From Paraperibacillus marinus (lineage in GTDB: Bacteria > Bacillota > Bacilli > Bacillales > DSM-1321), in NCBI RefSeq assembly GCF_046237605.1, contig NZ_CP143542.1:4278001-4342000 (forward strand): a stretch of 64,000 nucleotides of DNA, written 5' to 3'. The notes beneath the pieces were generated by a model. The model was not told where the DNA came from, searched no databases, and was given only the letters and a program-made list of their open reading frames with translations. Of this stretch, positions 26,340 to 34,386 are shown one piece after another; position 1 is the stretch's first letter; the number at the start of each line of letters is the position of its first letter. Both the position numbers and the translations under genes were made by a program.

Positions 26340-26366
26340 GGCTGGCCCTTAAAACCAGGGACAGCC
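26340..26366 (-). terminator. Hairpin between tctC and tctB, possible attenuator
   Basis: Stem GGCTGTCCCT / AGGGCCAGCC with a 7-base loop on the minus strand, followed by TCATTAAATT rather than a pure T run. It lies between the binding-protein gene and the membrane-subunit genes, where partial termination or RNA stabilisation would give excess TctC. Confidence 0.65.
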
Positions 26367-26376
26367 CCGTTTAGTT

Positions 26377-27399
26377 TTACTTCTGCATACCGAGCGATTC
26401 CAAAAGCTCCTGAACCTGGCTTTCCTGTTCACCCAGGAACTTTTTGAAATCAGAACCATTTCTGTACTCCATTTCCCAGCCCTGTGTCTCCACTTCCTTT
26501 TTCCACTCTGGCGATTTTACCAGCTTTGCGATCGTCTTTTCCCAGTATGATTTAGCCTCAGCACTCATTTTTTCAGGGCCGAATACACCTCTCCAGATGG
26601 TGAACTCTGCGTCAATTCCCTGTTCTTTTGCCGTAGGCACCTCTTTATAATCCCCGCTTAATCTTTCAGAAGCAGTGACAGCAAGCACTTTTACTTTCCC
26701 TGCCTTCAGGAACTCTTTTACACTTGAGGCATCGGTTCCGATAACATCGGCATTGCCGCCAAGAAGGGCAGTGATCGCTTCCCCTCCGCCATCATAGGAA
26801 ACATATTTAAGCTTTGTCGGATCTAATCCGTACTTATAAGCCGGCAGGACTGAGATTAGATGATCCATTGAACCTGGGGCCGATCCGCCGGCAAAAGTAA
26901 GCTTCTTAGGATCCTTTTTGACTTCTTCAAGGACAGACTTTAAATCGGTGAACTTAGAATCCGCCTTAACCACGATCGCTCCAAAATCCTTTGTAAGCTG
27001 GGCAAGCGGTGTTGTGTTTTTATAGCCGTATGGGCTGTTGCCTTCCTTTTTAAGATTATTGATAATGATCGGCGGGGAGTTGACCAGGAGCATGTCCTCA
27101 TTCTGTGCCTGCTGTGTTGCATATTCCGCCATGAAAACAGCTCCGCCTCCTCCCGGTTTATTCTCTACAGTCAAAGGCTGCTTCACGAGCTTCGTCTCAC
27201 TGAGAACCTTCGTAAAAGACCGGGCAGTCAAGTCCCAGCCTCCACCGGCTCCAGATGGGGCAACAACGGTGATGGCTTTTTTCGGGTATCCAGTCTTGGA
27301 GCTTCCAGACACTGTATCATTGCCGCTGCTGCAGGCAGCCAGGCTTAACATTAAGGCCCCCGCACCTATAACTGCATAAATCTTCTTGATCGATAACAT
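26377..27399 (-). CDS. tctC: Tripartite tricarboxylate transporter substrate-binding lipoprotein TctC
   Basis: A 340-residue lipoprotein (signal ending LSLAAC, Cys23) of the Bug/TctC family: YPKKAITVVAPSGAGGGWDLTAR near residues 38-60, a PGGGG stretch near 83, and two lobes around a binding cleft. It binds a carboxylate outside the membrane and hands it to TctBA. It is the first gene of the operon, with AGGAGG before ATG 27399, and a perfect cre between promoter and ribosome site. The ligand (citrate or another acid) cannot be read from sequence. Confidence 0.93.
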   Translation of the reverse strand: MLSIKKIYAVIGAGALMLSLAACSSGNDTVSGSSKTGYPKKAITVVAPSGAGGGWDLTARSFTKVLSETKLVKQPLTVENKPGGGGAVFMAEYATQQAQNEDMLLVNSPPIIINNLKKEGNSPYGYKNTTPLAQLTKDFGAIVVKADSKFTDLKSVLEEVKKDPKKLTFAGGSAPGSMDHLISVLPAYKYGLDPTKLKYVSYDGGGEAITALLGGNADVIGTDASSVKEFLKAGKVKVLAVTASERLSGDYKEVPTAKEQGIDAEFTIWRGVFGPEKMSAEAKSYWEKTIAKLVKSPEWKKEVETQGWEMEYRNGSDFKKFLGEQESQVQELLESLGMQK

Positions 27400-27410
27400 A
27401 TGAATCCTCC

Positions 27411-27425
27411 TTGTAAGCGTTTTCT
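27411..27425. promoter_or_regulatory. cre (CcpA site) in the tctC leader
   Basis: TTGTAAGCGTTTTCT matches the cre consensus WTGNAANCGNWNNCW at every position. It directly abuts the ribosome site of tctC, a position where CcpA would block transcription elongation or initiation. Confidence 0.85.
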
Positions 27426-27491
27426 TGATTTTACAAAAATAAAAGAACTAATAAAGTTTATAAATTTAAAGAGCATAAAAAACATTAAGGA

Positions 27492-27509
27492 CATTTTGTT
27501 CATTTTGTT
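27492..27509. promoter_or_regulatory. Tandem 9-bp repeat upstream of tctC
   Basis: CATTTTGTT occurs twice in direct succession about 95 bases upstream of the tctC start. Tandem half sites of this kind suit binding of a dimeric CitB-type regulator; this is inference from position. Confidence 0.35.
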
Positions 27510-27521
27510 CATGAAAAAATA

Positions 27522-27557
27522 AAGCCTCTAATGTCCGGCATTAGAGGTTGTATGTGC
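27522..27557 (-). terminator. Second hairpin downstream of the ypfJ-like gene
   Basis: Perfect stem CCTCTAATG / CATTAGAGG with a 5-base loop; a T-rich stretch (ATTTTTT) follows on the minus strand after CTTT. It may back up the terminator at 27574-27604. Confidence 0.65.
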
Positions 27558-27573
27558 CTGATTCCGCAGACAT

Positions 27574-27604
27574 ACAAAAAGCCTGCCCCCTAAGGAAACA
27601 GGCT
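27574..27604 (-). terminator. Terminator of the ypfJ-like gene
   Basis: Minus-strand stem AGCCTG / CAGGCT followed by TTTTTG, just after the stop at 27611. Confidence 0.7.
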
Positions 27605-27610
27605 CCGGTT

Positions 27611-28441
27611 TTATAGATTTTTCGCCCTGAAGGTGTCTCCGCCTTCAATGGTCCCGTTTTCGAATCCTTTGTAGAACCAGCGCTTCCGCTGCTCTGATGT
27701 TCCGTGTGTGAAGCTTTCGGGTACTGCATACCCCTGAGCCTTTTTCTGGAGGGTATCATCTCCGACGGCGCTTGCTGCATTCATGGCTTCCTCCAGGTCG
27801 CCTTTCTCAAGCACGTCCATGCCCTGGGCATGATGAGCCCATACGCCTGCGAGGTAGTCAGCCTGAAGCTCAAGGCGGACCGATTGTTCATTGGACTTTC
27901 CGCCGCCCGCTGTCCTTCCCATGGACCCGAGCAGGTTCTGTACATGGTGGCCGACTTCATGCGCTATAACATAGGCCATGGCAAAATCGCCTGGTGCCTG
28001 GAATTTCTGCTGCAGTTCATCATAAAAACTTAGATCAATGTAAAGCTTCTGGTCGCCCGGACAATAGAATGGCCCTACCGATGAACCGGCTGTCCCGCAT
28101 GCAGACTGCACGCTGTCTGTATATAATACCAGGGTCGGCTTCTCATAGACCCTGCCTTCTTCTTCAAAAACCTCCGTCCACACATCCTCTGTATCAGCAA
28201 GGACCACTGAGACGAACTGGGCCAGTTCTTTTTCCTCTGCTGACTCTTCATAGGGAGCATCCGAACGGGATCCCGGATCGGTCATGCCCATATTATTCAA
28301 GAGATCCCCAGGATTGCCGCCCATAAGGGTCACGATTAGCACAAGGATGATGCCGCCAATGCCGCCGCCAACCAGTTTGCCGCCGCCCATTCCCCTGCGG
28401 TCTTCTACATTCGAGCTTCCTCTTCTACCTTTCCATTCCAT
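27611..28441 (-). CDS. ypfJ: Neutral zinc metallopeptidase, YpfJ family
   Basis: A 276-residue protein: a short basic N-terminus, one membrane helix (residues about 22-42, Gly-rich), then the peptidase domain with the zinc motif HEVGHHVQNLLG near residue 161 and an acidic ligand in QADYLAGVWAHHA near 198. The protein is anchored with the catalytic domain outside. The family is widespread (KPN_02809/YpfJ) and its substrates are unknown. ATG 28441 follows AGGAGG. Confidence 0.88.
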   Translation of the reverse strand: MEWKGRRGSSNVEDRRGMGGGKLVGGGIGGIILVLIVTLMGGNPGDLLNNMGMTDPGSRSDAPYEESAEEKELAQFVSVVLADTEDVWTEVFEEEGRVYEKPTLVLYTDSVQSACGTAGSSVGPFYCPGDQKLYIDLSFYDELQQKFQAPGDFAMAYVIAHEVGHHVQNLLGSMGRTAGGGKSNEQSVRLELQADYLAGVWAHHAQGMDVLEKGDLEEAMNAASAVGDDTLQKKAQGYAVPESFTHGTSEQRKRWFYKGFENGTIEGGDTFRAKNL

Positions 28442-28735
28442 CGATTTTCCTCCTGATCTTAAGTATAAACAGAAATGGATTGCTTTCTTCTGTTATACCC
28501 ATGATCAGGTTAATTAGTTATTTCTTTTCTAACTTTTTGATTTCAAAAATACAAAAAACCCACATGAGTCTTCTACTACTCACAACCATGTATGGAAAAG
28601 AACATACGGAAGAGCAGAAACAAACACAATAAGGCGGTGGAGCGGAACAAGACACACCAGGAATGCCAGGAAGATGCATGATGTTCGCACCCAGCTGCAG
28701 GAAGCCTTTTAATCCATGCAGCTCCGCCCCTTTTC
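28442..28735. other. Intergenic region without a supported gene
   Basis: An 87-codon open frame on the minus strand (28518-28781) has no ribosome site, low family likeness and runs through the htpG terminator, so I do not call it. The rest holds the ypfJ promoter area. Confidence 0.5.
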
Positions 28736-28766
28736 CAAAGAAAAGGAGCATGGCTGGCCATGCTCC
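28736..28766 (-). terminator. Terminator of htpG
   Basis: Perfect stem GGAGCATGGC / GCCATGCTCC with a 2-base loop followed by TTTTCTTT on the minus strand, 17 bases after the htpG stop. Confidence 0.9.
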
Positions 28767-28783
28767 CTGGATATTATTCATTT

Positions 28784-30658
28784 TCAGACCATAATTTTGC
28801 AGATATCGTTCGTAAAATCAACCGGATCCTCGATTGGAAGACCTTCAATCAGGAGCGCCTGATTATAGAGCAGATTCGTATATAGGGAAAGCTTCTGCTT
28901 ATCCTGTTCTAAGGCGGCTTTCAGGGCAGTGAATACTTCGTGGCCCGGATTGATTTCGAGCACCTTTTCTGCCTGGACATTCTGGCTGTCCGGCATTGCC
29001 TTCAGAATCTTTTCCATTTCGATGGAAACCTGGCCTTCAGCAGATAGACAGACCGGATGGCTCTTCAGGCGCTTAGAGATGCGTACATCCTTCACTTTGC
29101 CTGAGAGGGCCTCTTTCATGTATTGGAATAGCTCCTTATTTTCTTCTGAATCGGAAGCTTCCTTATCCCCTTCTTCTTCAAGGCCAAGATCGGCGCTTGA
29201 TACGGAGCGGAATTCTTTATCCTGATAAGACATCAGCATTTTGATGGCAAACTCGTCGATTTCTTCTGTAAAGAAGAGGATCTCATATCCCTTGTCAGCA
29301 ACCATTTCCGTCTGTGGCAGCCTTTCAATCCTTTCATTGGATTCCCCGGATGCATAGTAAATGTATTTTTGGTCTTCCGGCATTCTGGATACATATTCAG
29401 CAAGGGTGACAAGCCCTTTTTCCTTAGACGAATAGAACATCAAGAGATCCTGGAGTGTTTCTTTATGGGTGCCATAGTCGCTGTAAACCCCAAATTTAAG
29501 CTGGCGGCCGAACGACTTATAAAACGCTTCATATTTTTCCCGTTCGTTCTTGAGCAGACTTTGCAGCTCTGATTTGATCTTTTTGTTAATGTTCTTGGCA
29601 ATCAGCTTAAGCTGGCGGTCATGCTGGAGGATTTCCCTTGATATATTCAGGGATAAATCATCGGATTCTACCATTCCCTTAACAAAGCTGAAATAATCCG
29701 GAAGCAGTTCCGCACTTTTATTCATGATCAGCACACCATTGGAATACAGCTCCAGCCCTTTCTCATATTCCGGTGAGTAAAAGTCAAATGGTGTTTTTTC
29801 AGGGATGAATAATACCGCATGATAGCGTACGGCTCCGTCCACGCTTATGTGAATGGATTTAAGCGGCTTATCAAAGCCATAGTGCTTTTCAGCATAAAAG
29901 TTTTCATAATCCTCCGGCGTAAGCTCGCTTTTGTTCTTTCTCCAAATAGGCACCATGCTGTTGATGGTCTGTTCTTCTTTTACTTCCTCCAGTTCATCCT
30001 CGCTGCCTTCCTTAGGCTTTTGAGCGCTCACTTCCATCTTGATTGGATAGCGGATGAAGTCTGAGTATTTCTTAATGATCGCCTTCAAGCGGTATTCTTC
30101 AAGAAATTCATCATAGCTTTCCTCATCGCTGTTTTCCTTGATGTACATCGTAATCTCTGTACCCACTGCCTCTTTTTCACAAGGCTCAAGCGTATAGCCG
30201 TCCGCACCCTCTGATTCCCATTTAAAGGCTTCAGTGCTTCCAAGTGCCCTGGAGACTACAGTCACCTTGTCAGCCACCATGAAGGCGGAGTAAAAGCCCA
30301 CACCGAACTGTCCGATGATTCCGTGGTCTTCCTCCACTTCGTTTTCCTTCTTGAAAGCCAGAGAGCCGCTCTTTGCGATGGTACCGAGATTGTTTTCCAG
30401 CTCTTCAGCTGTCATCCCGATCCCGGTATCTGTGATGGTAAGAGTCCGGGAATCTTTATCTGCCGCCACTTTTATGTAATAGCTGTCTTTATCGAAATTC
30501 AATGTGTCATCGGTCAGTGCCTTGTAATAAATTTTGTCGATTGCATCGCTGGCGTTTGAAATCAACTCTCTCAAAAATATTTCCCGATGAGAATAAATGG
30601 AGTTGATCATCATTTCCATAAGCCTTTTTGATTCAGCTTTAAACTGTGTCTTGACCAT
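28784..30658 (-). CDS. htpG: Molecular chaperone HtpG (bacterial Hsp90)
   Basis: A 624-residue Hsp90 starting at ATG 30658 (MVKTQFKAESKRLM), with AGGAGGAG upstream; the longer frame from 30694 reads through that ribosome site and is rejected. N-terminal GHKL ATPase motifs: ELISNASDAIDK near residue 36, DTGIGMT near 80 and GQFGVGFYSAFMV near 115. The middle domain has LNISREILQ near 330. It is an ATP-driven cytosolic chaperone. A perfect CIRCE element lies 30 bases upstream, so HrcA control is expected, unlike B. subtilis htpG. It has its own promoter and terminator. Confidence 0.96.
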   Translation of the reverse strand: MVKTQFKAESKRLMEMMINSIYSHREIFLRELISNASDAIDKIYYKALTDDTLNFDKDSYYIKVAADKDSRTLTITDTGIGMTAEELENNLGTIAKSGSLAFKKENEVEEDHGIIGQFGVGFYSAFMVADKVTVVSRALGSTEAFKWESEGADGYTLEPCEKEAVGTEITMYIKENSDEESYDEFLEEYRLKAIIKKYSDFIRYPIKMEVSAQKPKEGSEDELEEVKEEQTINSMVPIWRKNKSELTPEDYENFYAEKHYGFDKPLKSIHISVDGAVRYHAVLFIPEKTPFDFYSPEYEKGLELYSNGVLIMNKSAELLPDYFSFVKGMVESDDLSLNISREILQHDRQLKLIAKNINKKIKSELQSLLKNEREKYEAFYKSFGRQLKFGVYSDYGTHKETLQDLLMFYSSKEKGLVTLAEYVSRMPEDQKYIYYASGESNERIERLPQTEMVADKGYEILFFTEEIDEFAIKMLMSYQDKEFRSVSSADLGLEEEGDKEASDSEENKELFQYMKEALSGKVKDVRISKRLKSHPVCLSAEGQVSIEMEKILKAMPDSQNVQAEKVLEINPGHEVFTALKAALEQDKQKLSLYTNLLYNQALLIEGLPIEDPVDFTNDICKIMV

Positions 30659-30687
30659 TCGTTTTTCTCCTCCTGCGATTTTATCTT

Positions 30688-30714
30688 TTAGCACTCTTTA
30701 CATCCGAGTGCTAA
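30688..30714. promoter_or_regulatory. CIRCE element (HrcA operator) upstream of htpG
   Basis: TTAGCACTC, nine bases, GAGTGCTAA: a perfect match to the CIRCE consensus. It lies between the probable promoter and the ribosome site, the standard place for HrcA repression of heat-shock genes. Confidence 0.95.
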
Positions 30715-30778
30715 CCCCCTTATTAAATATCATATCCTGCAATCGCGTGTCAACATGCATGGAACTGTTTTATGGCAT

Positions 30779-30804
30779 AAGAAAAGCCGGCATCCAAGGC
30801 CGGC
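30779..30804 (-). terminator. Terminator of the adaA-alkA-ogt operon
   Basis: Minus-strand stem GCCGGC / GCCGGC with a 7-base loop followed by TTTTCTT, right after the ogt stop. Confidence 0.75.
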
Positions 30805-30807
30805 GGT

Positions 30808-31299
30808 TCATTGATTCTGTTTAGCCAGGACGGCTTCTTCATGGCGGAGCAGCCATTCCTTCCTCCATAGTCCGCCAGCATAGCCTGTCAAGGTCCCGTT
30901 TGTGCCGATGATGCGATGGCAGGGGATGACAATGCTGAGGCGGTTTCTTCCATTTGCTGTGCCTACCGCGCGGATTGCTTTCTCATTGCCGATGGCAGCT
31001 GCGATGTTTTTATAGGTACCGGTTTTTGCATAAGGAATGGCAGTCAGCGCCTTCCAGACATTCTGCTGAAAGGGAGTGCCATTCAGGAGATAGGGAAAAG
31101 TAAAATCCATCCTGTCTCCTGTAAAATACTCATGAAGCTGAACATAGCACTCCTTAACCGGTCCGGGCGCACGGGTTGAAAGTATCTCCTCTGCTTCTTT
31201 TTTATCCGTGAACAGGATGGAGAAGACCCCTTCATCTGTTCCTTTGATTTCAATCACCCCAACCGGTGATTCGTAATCTGCTGTATATAGCTCAATCAT
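30808..31299 (-). CDS. ogt: Methylated-DNA--protein-cysteine methyltransferase
   Basis: A 163-residue suicide enzyme that removes alkyl groups from O6-alkylguanine. The acceptor Cys is in IPCHRIIG; FQQNVWKALTAIPYAKTGTY and AIGNEKAIRAVGTANGRN are the DNA-binding and arginine-finger regions. I choose ATG 31299 (MIELYTADYESPVG), which follows GGAGG and overlaps the end of alkA by 8 bases; the longer frame from 31395 lies inside alkA. It is the last gene of an overlapping three-gene alkylation repair operon. Confidence 0.93.
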   Translation of the reverse strand: MIELYTADYESPVGVIEIKGTDEGVFSILFTDKKEAEEILSTRAPGPVKECYVQLHEYFTGDRMDFTFPYLLNGTPFQQNVWKALTAIPYAKTGTYKNIAAAIGNEKAIRAVGTANGRNRLSIVIPCHRIIGTNGTLTGYAGGLWRKEWLLRHEEAVLAKQNQ

Positions 31300-32185
31300 A
31301 TAAAGACCTCCATAGATAGAACACTGCATATGCTTCCCACCCTCTCCACCGGGCTGCAGCGCTATTGATTTCATCTGGTGACGGCTTGCGCGCAAGGCCC
31401 AGCTGTTCTTTCAGGGCATTCTGAAAACCGGCATCGCCAGCGGGCAGGGCTGAAGGTTCACGAAGGCACTTCATCAGGACATATTCTGCCGTCCATGCAC
31501 CCACTCCCCTTATGTTCATCAGCAGAACCTTCTTCTCTTTGAAGCCCCCTGCCTGCCGCAGGCTTTCTGTAGTGAGCTTCCCGCCTGCCATGAGGTTTGC
31601 TATCCCGATTATATATTCTGCTTTCCTTTTTGTGAATGACAGCTGTGTCAGATCCTCCGTCCCAAGGGCGGCTATCAGCCTGCAGTCCGGAAAAATCCAG
31701 TAAGTTTCCCCGCCATAATCCGCCTTTTCCCCGTACCTCTCTACAAAACGTTTTTTAATCTTATAGGCATACGAAAGATTGATCTGCTGCCCGATGACTG
31801 CCCAGGAAAGAGCTTCAAACAAGTCTGGTATGCCGACCAGCCTGAGGCCCTTGAACCTTCCCGCTAAATCCCCGATAACAGGATCCCCCGCCGCCATTTG
31901 ATAAAAGCCAGTTAAATTGCGATCCAGGTCCAGCCATTCCCTGATATATCCGGCGGCGGCTATTTGGCCGTTCAGAGAAGCTCCTGCTGGAAATTCTAAA
32001 AGGATTCGGCCTTCCTCGCAGGTAACCTTGATCAGGATTCTTTCACCTTCCGCTTTTATCAGTTTAAACAGGGCGCTCCCTTCTATCCGGTGCAGCACTT
32101 CCTCACTCGACCGGTTTAGGAATGCCAGAACTTCCGGAAAATTGAAATGCGGCGGTCTCTTTATCTCCAAGAGGATCCTCTCCAT
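31292..32185 (-). CDS. alkA: DNA-3-methyladenine glycosylase, AlkA type
   Basis: A 297-residue base-excision enzyme. Residues about 110-290 are a helix-hairpin-helix glycosylase fold with LMNIRGVGAWTAEYVLMKCL near 222 and the catalytic Asp in LPAGDAGFQNAL near 250. It removes alkylated bases such as 3-methyladenine. Its start overlaps the adaA stop by one base (TAATG) and its end overlaps ogt, so all three are translationally coupled. Confidence 0.92.
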   Translation of the reverse strand: MERILLEIKRPPHFNFPEVLAFLNRSSEEVLHRIEGSALFKLIKAEGERILIKVTCEEGRILLEFPAGASLNGQIAAAGYIREWLDLDRNLTGFYQMAAGDPVIGDLAGRFKGLRLVGIPDLFEALSWAVIGQQINLSYAYKIKKRFVERYGEKADYGGETYWIFPDCRLIAALGTEDLTQLSFTKRKAEYIIGIANLMAGGKLTTESLRQAGGFKEKKVLLMNIRGVGAWTAEYVLMKCLREPSALPAGDAGFQNALKEQLGLARKPSPDEINSAAARWRGWEAYAVFYLWRSLYD

Positions 32186-32754
32186 TACATGTCCCCATCC
32201 TTCAGGGCGGAACGATATTCACCGGGAGAACAGTGCATTAAGCTGCGGAAGACTTTGTAAAAATTCGAGAGGCTGTGGAAGCCCGCTTCATAGCTGATTT
32301 CTGCGCCGCTCAAATCTGTCTGCCTAAGCATATGGGCTGCTTTATCGATCCGGACCTTATCCAGGTAAGAGCGGGGAGTCTCATTCGTCTCAGCCTTGAA
32401 AACCCGTTCCAAATAAGATGCGCTGACCCCAATCTGCCTGCTGATATCAGCGAGCGTCACACTCTCTTTATAATGGCCAGCTAGATAAGCGGCGATCTCC
32501 TGTACCAGGCTCTCATGCGGGGACCTCTCCACTTCCGGCTGGCATCGTTTGCAGGCGCGGTATCCGGCTGCCTCCGCTTCATGCTTCAGCCTGAAAAATT
32601 CAACATTCACTTTCTTGGGCTTCCGTGACCGGCAGGACGGCCTGCAGTAGATGCGTGTCGTTTTGACGGCTGTATAAAACAGCCCGTCATATGCCCGGTC
32701 GCACGCCATGATTTTATCCCACATCTCCTCAAAGGAAAAATTGAGTGAAGACAC
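32185..32754 (-). CDS. adaA: AdaA-type methylphosphotriester methyltransferase and transcriptional activator
   Basis: A 189-residue protein. The N-terminal Ada zinc domain has Cys37, Cys41, Cys68 and Cys71 (IYCRPSC and CKRC); Cys37 is the expected methyl acceptor. The C-terminal AraC-type HTH covers about 85-185 (ADISRQIGVSASYLERVFKAE). Methylation turns such proteins into activators of their own operon, here adaA-alkA-ogt. The start is a GTG at 32754 behind GGAGG. In B. subtilis the partner is adaB; the glycosylase is fused into this operon instead. Confidence 0.92.
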   Translation of the reverse strand: MSSLNFSFEEMWDKIMACDRAYDGLFYTAVKTTRIYCRPSCRSRKPKKVNVEFFRLKHEAEAAGYRACKRCQPEVERSPHESLVQEIAAYLAGHYKESVTLADISRQIGVSASYLERVFKAETNETPRSYLDKVRIDKAAHMLRQTDLSGAEISYEAGFHSLSNFYKVFRSLMHCSPGEYRSALKDGDM

Positions 32755-32865
32755 GCCTGTTCCTCCATTCTCGTAATGGCTCTTTTATATATTTATTTTA
32801 ACCGGAAATGTATAGGATTTCGTCCTGATTCTTGCTCTTTGAGTCTATAAAAATGCCGGGCAAGA

Positions 32866-33315
32866 CCGTTGTGAAGCAAAACGGTTCTAATTATCTCTTT
32901 ACGACCAAAGTGAGCTCTCAGTGAAGGCAGATCGGTTCTAACTGAAGCTTTACAACCAAATTGAGCTCTCAGTTAAAGCAAAATGGTTCTAATTGTCTCT
33001 TTAAAACCAAATTGAGCTCCCAGTGAAGACAAAATGGTTCTAATTGACGCTTTACGAGCAAATTGAGCTCTCAGTGAAGACAAAATGGTTCTAATTGACG
33101 CTTTACGACCAAAATGGGCTCTCCGTTAAAGCAAATCGGTTCTAATTGACGCTTTAAAACCAAATTGGGCTCTCCGTTAAGACAAAATGGTTCTAATTCA
33201 CGCTTTACAACCAAAACGAGCTCCCAGCTAAGACAAAATGGTTCTAATCGACTCTTTACGACCAAATGGAACTCCAAATTAAGGCAAAACGGTTCTAAAC
33301 CGCCTTAAAAGCCAA
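32866..33315. repeat. 51-bp tandem repeat array, eight units plus a partial
   Basis: The marker GGTTCTAA recurs exactly every 51 bases: 32883, 32934, 32985, 33036, 33087, 33138, 33189, 33240 and 33291. Each unit holds GGTTCTAATTGACGCTTTAC, then ACCAAATTGAGCTCTCAG and a linker ending AAGACAAAAT. Units are 75-90% alike. Because 51 is a multiple of three, one minus-strand frame gives a 17-residue repeat over part of the array, but stops break it elsewhere and no start is convincing, so I regard it as non-coding. Confidence 0.92.
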
Positions 33316-33440
33316 AACCATTATAAAGTGAGCGCTGCTAAAGAGCAGCGCTCTAGTTATTTTCTCAGTACTCGCTGAATGCCTCCGGTACGGTGTATGT
33401 GATAAACTCAAAGGCAAAAGAAAGGCTCGGGGTGAAGAAC

Positions 33441-34349
33441 ATGAAAATTGGAATCATTGGAATTGGGGATATTGCGGCAAAGGCTTATTTGCCGGTGCTT
33501 AGTGAGCAGGAAGGAATTGAGCTGGTTCTTTGCACGAGGAATATCGACATACTGAATAAGTTTTCACGCAAATACCGGATCCCGGAAAAGGTTCAGACCG
33601 TCGATGAGCTGATTGCGAAAAACATTGATGCGGCCTTCATCAGCACCGCTACAGAGGCACACTTTGAAATGGCAGAGACACTGCTACTGGCCGGGATAGA
33701 TGTATATATTGATAAACCAATATCTCTGCATTTAAACGAAACAAGAAGGATTGTGGAGCTGGCTGAGGAAAAGAACCGGATTGCGATGGTCGGGTTCAAC
33801 CGGCGCTTTATTCCGCCTGTTAATAGCCTGAAGGACCATGGGAAGGCAAGCCTGATCCTTATGCAGAAGAACCGCTTTTCATCTCCGGATCACACGCGGA
33901 GATATGTGGTGGAGGACTTTATCCATGTAGTGGATACGCTGAGGTTTCTGATGGATACCGAGGTTTTGGAGGTAAAGACAGAATTCCTGAAAAAAGAGGG
34001 TCTGCTTCATCAGCTGGTGGTACAGCTTATCGGTGATGGATGCATTGGCATCGGTATCATGAACCGCGATGGAGGGGTGACCGAGGAAGTGATCGAATAC
34101 AATACCGGACAGCACAAGTTTGTGGTGAAGTCCCTCGTCGAGACGGTACATTACCATAATAAAGACGTCAGCCTCACAGGCTTCGGTGACTGGGAGCCTA
34201 CCCTCTTTAAACGGGGCTTCTACCAGATGGCCGGCCACTTCATCGACTGTGTGCGGGAGAGAAAGACACCCAACCCTTCCATAAAGGACTCATTGATTAC
34301 CCATGAAATTTGCGAAAGAATTGTAGAGGCCATTGAAGGTGCGGAGTAA
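33441..34349 (+). CDS. Gfo/Idh/MocA-family NAD(P)-dependent oxidoreductase
   Basis: A 302-residue enzyme starting at ATG 33441 (MKIGIIGIGDIAAKAYLP) behind GGGGTGAAG; the frame open from 33393 lacks a ribosome site. The N-terminal Rossmann fold has GIGDIA, and the EKP-like motif reads YIDKPISLHLNE near residue 95. The C-terminal half is the usual mixed-sheet substrate domain, with FIHVVDTLRF near 160. The substrate, probably a sugar or polyol derivative, is not evident. It is a single-gene unit. Confidence 0.88.
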   Translation: MKIGIIGIGDIAAKAYLPVLSEQEGIELVLCTRNIDILNKFSRKYRIPEKVQTVDELIAKNIDAAFISTATEAHFEMAETLLLAGIDVYIDKPISLHLNETRRIVELAEEKNRIAMVGFNRRFIPPVNSLKDHGKASLILMQKNRFSSPDHTRRYVVEDFIHVVDTLRFLMDTEVLEVKTEFLKKEGLLHQLVVQLIGDGCIGIGIMNRDGGVTEEVIEYNTGQHKFVVKSLVETVHYHNKDVSLTGFGDWEPTLFKRGFYQMAGHFIDCVRERKTPNPSIKDSLITHEICERIVEAIEGAE

Positions 34350-34354
34350 AAAAA

Positions 34355-34383
34355 GGATACCGGCTGCCGGTATCCTTTTTTTA
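34355..34383. terminator. Bidirectional terminator
   Basis: Stem GGATACCGG / CCGGTATCC with a 3-base loop, with A run before and T run after. It lies between two convergent genes. Confidence 0.92.
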
Positions 34384-34386
34384 TAT

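Noticed and set aside
28518..28781. 87-codon minus-strand frame downstream of htpG
   Set aside because: It reads through the htpG terminator hairpin and has no start signal.
30659..30694. Longer N-terminus of HtpG
   Set aside because: The extension passes through the AGGAGG ribosome site of the accepted start and overlaps CIRCE.
33071..33277. 68-codon minus-strand frame inside the 51-bp array
   Set aside because: It covers only four units, other units have stops in the same frame, and no ribosome site precedes it. Periodicity of three explains the open frame.
32866..33315. CRISPR array
   Set aside because: The whole 51-base unit repeats; there are no unique spacers and no cas genes nearby.
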